DNA from: Streptomyces sp. GESEQ-35 | GTDB lineage: Bacteria > Actinomycetota > Actinomycetes > Streptomycetales > Streptomycetaceae | NCBI RefSeq assembly: GCF_017948485.1 | Contig: NZ_JAFFSX010000034.1 | Span: 1-64,000 of the forward strand | Direction of reading: 5' to 3' | Length of the DNA: 64,000 nt | Notes under the pieces: generated by a model | Seen by the model: only the letters and a program-made list of their open reading frames with translations | Database searches by the model: none | What the model was told of the DNA's origin: nothing | Position numbers and translations under genes: made by a program | In this document: one piece after another, positions 56,924 to 64,000 of the stretch | Layout: each line of letters begins with the position of its first letter | How positions within the stretch are numbered: position 1 is the first letter of the stretch

Positions 56924-58537
56924 GTGCCAGAGCTGAGGCCGTGGCGGGCTGCGAGGCCGCATGTGGTGCGGATCGCGAACGCCGTACGACCGCGTCTCGC
57001 ACGAGCAGCGGACGCCGTACGACCGCGCGTCGAACGGGCCGTGGCAGCTGTGCGGCCGCGGGTCACGCGGCTGGCACGGGCCGCGAAACCGCAGGTCGCG
57101 CGGGGTACGGGGGTGAAGACCTGGCAGTACACCGCCGGCGCCGCCATCGCCGGACTGGCCCTGGCCGCGTCCGTGGTGACCGCGGTCGGCCCCTGGGACT
57201 CCTCGGGTCAGCGTACGGCCGAGCGCGATCGGGCCGCCGCCCAGGACCTCACGGGTGGCGCAGATCACGGACGTAATTCCGGTACGACAGCCAGGGCGCC
57301 CGGGCCCGCCCCCAGCGCCGCATCCGTACTGACCGGCCTCGGCGGTACCGCCAACACGGTGAAGTCCGCGCCGAACGGCAAGGCCGTCGCCGGCGTCCTG
57401 GACCCCCTGCTGAAGGACGCCGCGCTCGGCCGCCGGCACGCCGCGTCGGTCGTGGACGTCGCCACCGGCAAAACGCTCTACGGCTCCGGCGCCGACGAGG
57501 CGCTGACGCCCGCCTCCACCACGAAGATCGCCACCGCGGTCGCCGCCCTCTCCGCGATGGGCGCCGACCATCGCCTCACCACCCGCGCCGCCCTCGAACC
57601 CGACACCAGGGAACTCGTCCTCGTCGGCGGCGGCGACCCCACCCTCACGGCCCGCGAGGACGCCGAGGGCTGGGCGAGCCTGCGCACCCTGGCCGACGAG
57701 ACCGCCGAAGCCCTGAAGAAGCGGGACATCAGCGAGGTGACGCTCTCGTACGACACCACGCTGTACGCCGGTCCCGAACTCCACCCCATCGGCGAGAACC
57801 CCAACCTCGCCCCCGTCAGCGCCCTGATGGCCGACGAGGCCCGCACCGACGACTCGACGAGCGGCCAGGTCGAGCGGGTGAAGGACCCGGCGGCGGACGC
57901 GACCCGCAGGTTCGCGGCCTTCCTGAAGGACCACGGCATCAGGACGACCTCGCCCGGCCCCTCCAAGGCGACGGGCCGCGCCGACACCCTGGCGACGGTG
58001 CAGTCACCCCCGCTGTCCGCCCTGGTCGAACGCATGCTGACCAACAGCGACAACGACATCGCCGAGGCCCTGGCCCGCCAGACCGCCGTCGCGACGGGCG
58101 AGCAGGCGAGCTTCGACGGCGCGGGCAAGGCGATCCTGGACCGGTTGAAGAAGCTCGGACTCCCCGTCGCGGGCGCCGACTTCAAGGACGGCAGCGGCCT
58201 CAACCGCGACGACCGCCTCACGGCGGGCCTCCTCACGGGCCTGCTGGTGAAGTCTTCCGACCCCGCCCACCCCGAACTCCGCGCCGCCCTCACCGGCCTC
58301 CCCGTAGCAGGTTTCACCGGCACCCTGACCAGCCGCTACACGGACGGCGCGGCAGGCATCGTACGAGCGAAGACAGGCACTCTGACCGGCGTGAACGCCT
58401 TGGCGGGAACGGTGGTGGATCAGGACGGGCACCTGCTGGCTTTCGCGTTCCTGGCGTCGGACACGACGGATGCGGGGGCGGCCCAGACGGCCCTGGACAG
58501 GACGGCCACGGCGCTTGCTTCGTGCGGCTGTCGGTAG
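56924..58537 (+). CDS. dacB: D-alanyl-D-alanine carboxypeptidase/endopeptidase (PBP4, S13)
   Basis: About 537 residues, GTG 56924 (GTG 56918 is too near the AAAGGGG ribosome binding site). The first 45 residues are cytoplasmic and Arg-rich with repeats RPRLARA, RPRVERA, RPRVTRLARA. A membrane anchor follows (YTAGAAIAGLALAASVVTAV). The S13 domain has nucleophile motif STTK (about 197), SDN (about 375) and KTGT (about 482). It trims or cuts peptidoglycan cross-links outside the membrane. It is the first gene of a row running into the zincin, tilS, hpt and ftsH. Confidence 0.93.
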   Translation: MPELRPWRAARPHVVRIANAVRPRLARAADAVRPRVERAVAAVRPRVTRLARAAKPQVARGTGVKTWQYTAGAAIAGLALAASVVTAVGPWDSSGQRTAERDRAAAQDLTGGADHGRNSGTTARAPGPAPSAASVLTGLGGTANTVKSAPNGKAVAGVLDPLLKDAALGRRHAASVVDVATGKTLYGSGADEALTPASTTKIATAVAALSAMGADHRLTTRAALEPDTRELVLVGGGDPTLTAREDAEGWASLRTLADETAEALKKRDISEVTLSYDTTLYAGPELHPIGENPNLAPVSALMADEARTDDSTSGQVERVKDPAADATRRFAAFLKDHGIRTTSPGPSKATGRADTLATVQSPPLSALVERMLTNSDNDIAEALARQTAVATGEQASFDGAGKAILDRLKKLGLPVAGADFKDGSGLNRDDRLTAGLLTGLLVKSSDPAHPELRAALTGLPVAGFTGTLTSRYTDGAAGIVRAKTGTLTGVNALAGTVVDQDGHLLAFAFLASDTTDAGAAQTALDRTATALASCGCR

Positions 58538-58538
58538 C

Positions 58539-58564
58539 CGGTGTGCCGGGCGCCCGGCACACCG
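58539..58564. terminator. 26-bp perfect hairpin after dacB
   Basis: The sequence from 58539 to 58564 is a perfect inverted repeat (left arm CGGTGTGCCGGGC, right arm its complement) directly after the dacB stop codon at 58535-58537. It probably ends dacB transcription. Confidence 0.8.
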
Positions 58565-58626
58565 ACGCCACCCCTGCCGACCCGCGCGGCCTGCCCCAAG
58601 TGGGAACGCTCACGTACCGTTGACGC

Positions 58627-59766
58627 ATGACGAGCATCGGTGGTGCAGAGATGGTCGACTGGAATCTCGCGGTGGCGACCGCGACCCGGCTCGTACGGCC
58701 GGGCCCCGAGGTGAGCCGTGACGAGGCCAGGGCCGTCGTCGCGGAGCTGCGCCGGCATGCCAAGGCCTCGGAGGAACATGTCCGGGGCTTCACCCGTATG
58801 GGCACGGACGACGCCCACGACACCCCCGTCCTCGTCGTCGACCGCCCGGGCTGGGTCCGGGCGAACGTTGCGGGGTTCCGGGAGATCCTCAAGCCGCTGC
58901 TCGACAAGATGCAGGAGCGGCGCAGCAATACCCCGGGAGGCGCGGTCCTCGGCGCGGTCGGCGGCAAGGTGACGGGCGTCGAGCTGGGCATGCTGCTGTC
59001 CTTCCTGGCCTCCCGCGTCCTCGGCCAGTACGAGACCTTCGCCCCGGCCACGCGTGAACTCCCGGCCGGCGGTCCCCCTGATTCGCCGAGCGGCGGCGGC
59101 CGGCTGCTGCTCGTCGCGCCGAACATCGTGCACGTGGAGCGCGAACTCGACGTACAGCCGCACGACTTCCGGCTGTGGGTGTGCCTGCACGAGGAGACGC
59201 ACCGCACGCAGTTCACCGCGGTGCCCTGGCTGCGGGACCACCTGGAGGGCGAAATCCAGTCGTTCTTGGGGGAGACCGACGTCGACCCCATGACCGTTCT
59301 GGAGCGCATCCGGGAGGCGGCCCAGTCCCTCGCGGGCGGGCGTCCCGAGGGCGAGGAGGACGACGGCGGCCGTTCCCTCGTGGAGATCGTGCAGACTCCG
59401 GGCCAGCGGGAGATCCTCGGCCGCCTCACGGCCGTGATGTCTCTTCTGGAGGGCCATGCCGACTTCGTGATGGACGGCGTCGGTCCGGCCGTCGTCCCGT
59501 CGGTCGCGGAGATCCGCGAGAAGTTCCAGCAACGGCGCGCCAAGGGCGCCTCCCGACTGGACCTGGCCCTGCGCAAGCTGCTGGGTTTGGATGCCAAACT
59601 CAGGCAGTACCGGGACGGCGAACGCTTCGTGCGCGCCGTCGTCGAGGAGGTCGGCATGGACGGCTTCAACCGCGTATGGACTTCTCCGAACACGTTGCCG
59701 ACCAAGGTGGAGATCGCCAAACCGGCGGACTGGATCGCGCGGGTGCACCGCAAGGCCGAGTCGTGA
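58627..59766 (+). CDS. DUF2342 zinc-dependent protease-like protein (zincin)
   Basis: A 379-residue protein of the DUF2342/zincin_2 family, often labelled coenzyme F420 biosynthesis-associated. The zinc motif HEETH at about residues 188-192 (LWVCLHEETHRTQF) and a downstream EGHADFVMDGVG fit a gluzincin-like site. VTGVELGMLLSFLASRVLGQYETF is a membrane-like helix near 115-140. Its activity has not been shown to my knowledge. ATG is only six bases after TACCGT, so a leaderless mRNA is possible. It is conserved next to dacB and tilS in actinomycetes. Confidence 0.9.
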   Translation: MTSIGGAEMVDWNLAVATATRLVRPGPEVSRDEARAVVAELRRHAKASEEHVRGFTRMGTDDAHDTPVLVVDRPGWVRANVAGFREILKPLLDKMQERRSNTPGGAVLGAVGGKVTGVELGMLLSFLASRVLGQYETFAPATRELPAGGPPDSPSGGGRLLLVAPNIVHVERELDVQPHDFRLWVCLHEETHRTQFTAVPWLRDHLEGEIQSFLGETDVDPMTVLERIREAAQSLAGGRPEGEEDDGGRSLVEIVQTPGQREILGRLTAVMSLLEGHADFVMDGVGPAVVPSVAEIREKFQQRRAKGASRLDLALRKLLGLDAKLRQYRDGERFVRAVVEEVGMDGFNRVWTSPNTLPTKVEIAKPADWIARVHRKAES

Positions 59767-59979
59767 ATCCCGGCCCCACGTGGTGAAGGGAAGCCCGGCT
59801 GTGGTGAAAGGAATCCGGCCGTCGACAGACGAACGCCCCTTCAATCACCCGTCCGAGGGACCGTGAGCCCTGGGTAGGCGTGCAATGCTCGGGGAACGGC
59901 CCGGTTCTGTCACCATCTACACACTCTGAGTGACTGAACCCGGGCTCACCCCCCGAAAACTTCATGAAGGGAACCGGAC

Positions 59980-61005
59980 ATGGGTCCCCATCCTGCGGTC
60001 GCGGCGATACGCCTGGCGGTTCGCCGCGTTCTCCACGACATCCTCAACGAGCACAGCCACCCCTCCAGTGAGACTCCGCACGAGCGCCCGTCCTCGCCGC
60101 TCGTGCTCGTGGCATGCTCCGGCGGCGCCGACTCCATGGCCCTCGCCTCCGCCCTCGCCTTCGAGGCCCCCAAGCTCGGCATCCGCGCGGGTGGCGTCAC
60201 CGTCGACCACGGCCTCCAGCCCGGCTCCGACCTGCGCGCCGCAGAAGTCGTCCTGCGCCTGAACGAACTGGGCCTCGCCCCGGTCGAGTCGGTCGCCGTG
60301 CGCGTCGGCCGTGACGGTGGACCCGAAGCCGCCGCCCGCGATGCCCGGTACGCCGCCCTCGACGCCGTTGCCGCCCGCCATGGCGCCGGCACCGTTCTGC
60401 TCGGCCACACCCGGGACGACCAGGCCGAAACCGTCCTGCTCGGTCTCGCCCGCGGTTCGGGCATCCGCTCCCTGTCCGGAATGGCTGCGGTCTCGGGGGC
60501 CGACGGCCGCTATCGGCGCCCCTTCCTCCACCTGGACCGGCAGACCGCCCGCAAGGCCTGCATGGTCCAGTCCCTGCCCGTCTGGGACGACCCGCACAAC
60601 GCCGACCCGGCCTACACCCGTTCCCGGCTGCGCCACGAGGGCCTGCCCGCGCTGGAGAAGGCGCTCGGCAAAGGCGTCGTGGAAGCTCTCGCCCGTACGG
60701 CCCAGCTCTCCCGCGACGATGCCGACGCCCTCGACGCCTGGGCCGGCCAGGCCGAGGCCGCCGTCCGGGACCCGGCGGGCCGTCTGGAGTGCGCCAAGCT
60801 CTATGCCCTGCCGCCCGCCGTACGCCGCCGGATCCTGCGCCGCGCCGCCATCGAGGCAGGCGCCCCCGCCGGTTCGCTGTTCGCCCGCCACATCGAGGAA
60901 GTCGACCGGCTGATCACCGGCTGGCGCGGCCAGGGGGCCATCAATCTTCCCGGCAAGGTCGTCGCCCAGCGGCAGGGTGGCAGACTGGTGATTCGGCAAG
61001 GCTGA
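59980..61005 (+). CDS. tilS: tRNA(Ile)-lysidine synthetase
   Basis: A 341-residue PP-loop enzyme that attaches lysine to C34 of tRNA-Ile(CAU). Motif SGGADSMALA is at residues 47-56; VTVDHGLQPGS and GHTRDDQAETVLLGLARGSGIRSLSGM are the ATP and active-site loops. The C-terminal domain (about 220-340) is the short actinobacterial type. Ribosome binding site AAGGGAA. Essential in most bacteria. Confidence 0.95.
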   Translation: MGPHPAVAAIRLAVRRVLHDILNEHSHPSSETPHERPSSPLVLVACSGGADSMALASALAFEAPKLGIRAGGVTVDHGLQPGSDLRAAEVVLRLNELGLAPVESVAVRVGRDGGPEAAARDARYAALDAVAARHGAGTVLLGHTRDDQAETVLLGLARGSGIRSLSGMAAVSGADGRYRRPFLHLDRQTARKACMVQSLPVWDDPHNADPAYTRSRLRHEGLPALEKALGKGVVEALARTAQLSRDDADALDAWAGQAEAAVRDPAGRLECAKLYALPPAVRRRILRRAAIEAGAPAGSLFARHIEEVDRLITGWRGQGAINLPGKVVAQRQGGRLVIRQG

Positions 61006-61012
61006 ATCCTTG

Positions 61013-61028
61013 CCCCCCTTCCGGGGGG
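61013..61028 (+). terminator. Small hairpin after tilS
   Basis: CCCCCC-TTCC-GGGGGG starts 8 bp after the tilS stop and ends 34 bp before the hpt start. It could attenuate read-through; no U-tract. Confidence 0.5.
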
Positions 61029-61061
61029 TGGGCGGCCGGTAGGACGACCGAAGGTGTGCGG

Positions 61062-61616
61062 GTGGACGCGAATGACATGGGTGCCGACCTCAAGTCGGTA
61101 CTCATCACCAAAGAAGAGATCGACGCGAAGCTGGCCGAGCTGGCTGCGAAGATCGACGCGGAGTACGCGGGCAAGGACCTGCTGATCGTCGGCGTCCTCA
61201 AGGGCGCGGTGATGGTCATGGCGGACCTGGCGCGTGCGCTGTCCACCCCTGTCACGATGGACTGGATGGCGGTGTCCTCGTACGGCGCGGGCACCCAGTC
61301 CTCCGGTGTCGTACGGATCCTCAAGGACCTCGACACCGACATCAAGGGCAAGCACGTCCTCATCGTCGAGGACATCATCGACTCCGGCCTGACCCTGTCC
61401 TGGCTGATCTCCAACCTCGGCTCGCGCGAGCCCGAGTCGCTGAAGATCTGCACCCTGCTCCGCAAGCCCGACGCCGCCAAGGTCGCCATCGACGTCGAGT
61501 GGGTCGGCTTCGACATCCCCAACGAATTCGTCGTGGGCTACGGCCTCGACTACGCCGAGAAGTACCGCAACCTCCCGTTCGTCGGTACGCTCGCGCCTCA
61601 CGTGTACGGCGGCTGA
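61062..61616 (+). CDS. hpt: Hypoxanthine phosphoribosyltransferase
   Basis: A 184-residue enzyme making IMP (and GMP) from hypoxanthine (guanine) and PRPP. The PRPP motif is VLIVEDIIDSGLTLSWL, and DWMAVSSYGAGTQSSGVVRI is the flexible loop; VEWVGFDIPNEFVVGYGLDYAEKYRNLPFVG closes the active site. Start GTG 61062 is chosen for its spacing from GAAGG; GTG 61056 and ATG 61077 are alternatives. tilS-hpt-ftsH order is common in Gram-positives. Confidence 0.95.
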   Translation: MDANDMGADLKSVLITKEEIDAKLAELAAKIDAEYAGKDLLIVGVLKGAVMVMADLARALSTPVTMDWMAVSSYGAGTQSSGVVRILKDLDTDIKGKHVLIVEDIIDSGLTLSWLISNLGSREPESLKICTLLRKPDAAKVAIDVEWVGFDIPNEFVVGYGLDYAEKYRNLPFVGTLAPHVYGG

Positions 61617-61799
61617 GCCACTCGGGCCAAGCCCTGTAAGACGATCGGGAACCCCAGCGGGTTTCGCGCCGTTGGAGCATGAGACGGGATTGCCAGCGGC
61701 CCTGTGCGGCTTCGGCCCACAAAGCTGGGGTACCGTCAGAAGAACTGTCTTATCAAACTCACTATGGCAGGAGGGACGGGGCGACACCGCTCCGTATGG

Positions 61800-63833
<2,034 letters not shown>

Positions 63834-63873
63834 CCCTCCTGGCACCGGTGACCTCACCAGGCCCGGAATGATT

Positions 63874-63909
63874 GCCGCGCCCCCCTGGTTTTAACCTGGG
63901 GGGCGCGGC
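63874..63909 (+). terminator. ftsH terminator
   Basis: GCCGCGCCCCCC (63874-63885) pairs with GGGGGGCGCGGC (63898-63909); the loop is 12 nt and itself contains GGTT/AACC. It begins 41 bp after the ftsH stop. Confidence 0.9.
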
Positions 63910-63952
63910 ATCTTCGTATGCCTGTGCAAGTCACCTAGGAACGAGGCACCAC

Positions 63953-64000
63953 ATGATCGACCCCGTGATGCTGGACGGCGAGGGCGCCATTGGCGAGTTC
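63953..64000 (+). CDS. folE: GTP cyclohydrolase I, first 16 codons
   Basis: The gene is cut by the window end. MIDPVMLDGEGAIGEF from ATG 63953 resembles the start of Streptomyces FolE (MxDPVxLDGEGxIGEFD). Its position directly after ftsH is the expected one in Streptomyces. The gene would catalyse the first step of folate synthesis. The identification rests on 16 residues and synteny. Confidence 0.75.
   Translation, partial: MIDPVMLDGEGAIGEF

Overview
The window is high-GC actinobacterial DNA and almost certainly from a Streptomyces chromosome. Signs of this are a tipA gene with its characteristic promoter, AfsR/SARP and LAL regulators, rare TTA codons, leaderless promoters, a DUF397/HATPase/XRE trio, and the order ppa-dacB-zincin-tilS-hpt-ftsH-folE, which matches the Streptomyces core chromosome as I remember it.

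Region 1 (1-6.5 kb) is worn accessory DNA. It holds fragments of an IS256-type transposase, a LacI-type regulator, an S9 peptidase and a GPP34-like protein, plus a frameshifted SDR gene. Intact genes lie among them: AraC and SnoaL-like genes, a TetR gene with a palindromic operator, an atypical LuxR-type regulator, and a stand-alone mraY paralogue. Region 2 (6.6-15.7 kb) carries a sugar-uptake operon (GH127 beta-L-arabinofuranosidase, lipoprotein binding protein, two permeases), then a PAS-GAF-SpoIIE-HATPase signalling protein followed by a LacI-like sensor with no DNA-binding domain. Region 3 (15.8-18.6 kb) has a TSUP transporter divergent from a LysR gene, and an IclR gene.

Region 4 (18.7-29.6 kb) is the most interesting part, an apparent orphan RiPP gene cluster. 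It has a SARP regulator with two TTA codons, a LAL regulator, an EpiD/LanD-like cysteine-decarboxylase flavoprotein, a 26-codon peptide ending in Ser-Pro-Asp-Gly-Cys behind a very strong ribosome binding site, a hairpin right after the peptide, a PqqD-like/M50 membrane protease fusion, a large TPR protein and a flavin reductase. The last three are translationally coupled. I see no lanthionine dehydratase or cyclase, YcaO or radical SAM gene. The flavoprotein and peptide genes diverge from a shared region with a perfect 25-bp palindrome and a second dyad.

Region 5 (29.6-39.4 kb) has a lipase relic, a two-component system whose kinase carries an extra C-terminal membrane-anchored domain, a secreted S33 peptidase, a second family-A DNA polymerase, a Clp_N-HTH regulator with operators on a leaderless promoter, a LysE exporter, a DUF2786 protein and two lipoproteins. 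Region 6 (39.4-49.4 kb) begins with zinc-independent ribosomal protein paralogues (rpsN, rpmB / rpmG, rpmE, CobW-like, rpsR) around a Zur box. It continues with an ArsR operon, the DUF397/HATPase/XRE trio sharing a repeated motif, an aldehyde dehydrogenase, and PadR with a DrrAB-type ABC exporter. Region 7 (49.4-64 kb) has a ClC-glutamate decarboxylase pair, tipA, YbjQ, DedA and ThrE-type genes, then ppa, dacB, a DUF2342 zincin, tilS, hpt, ftsH and the first 16 codons of folE. I saw no rRNA, tRNA or CRISPR array.
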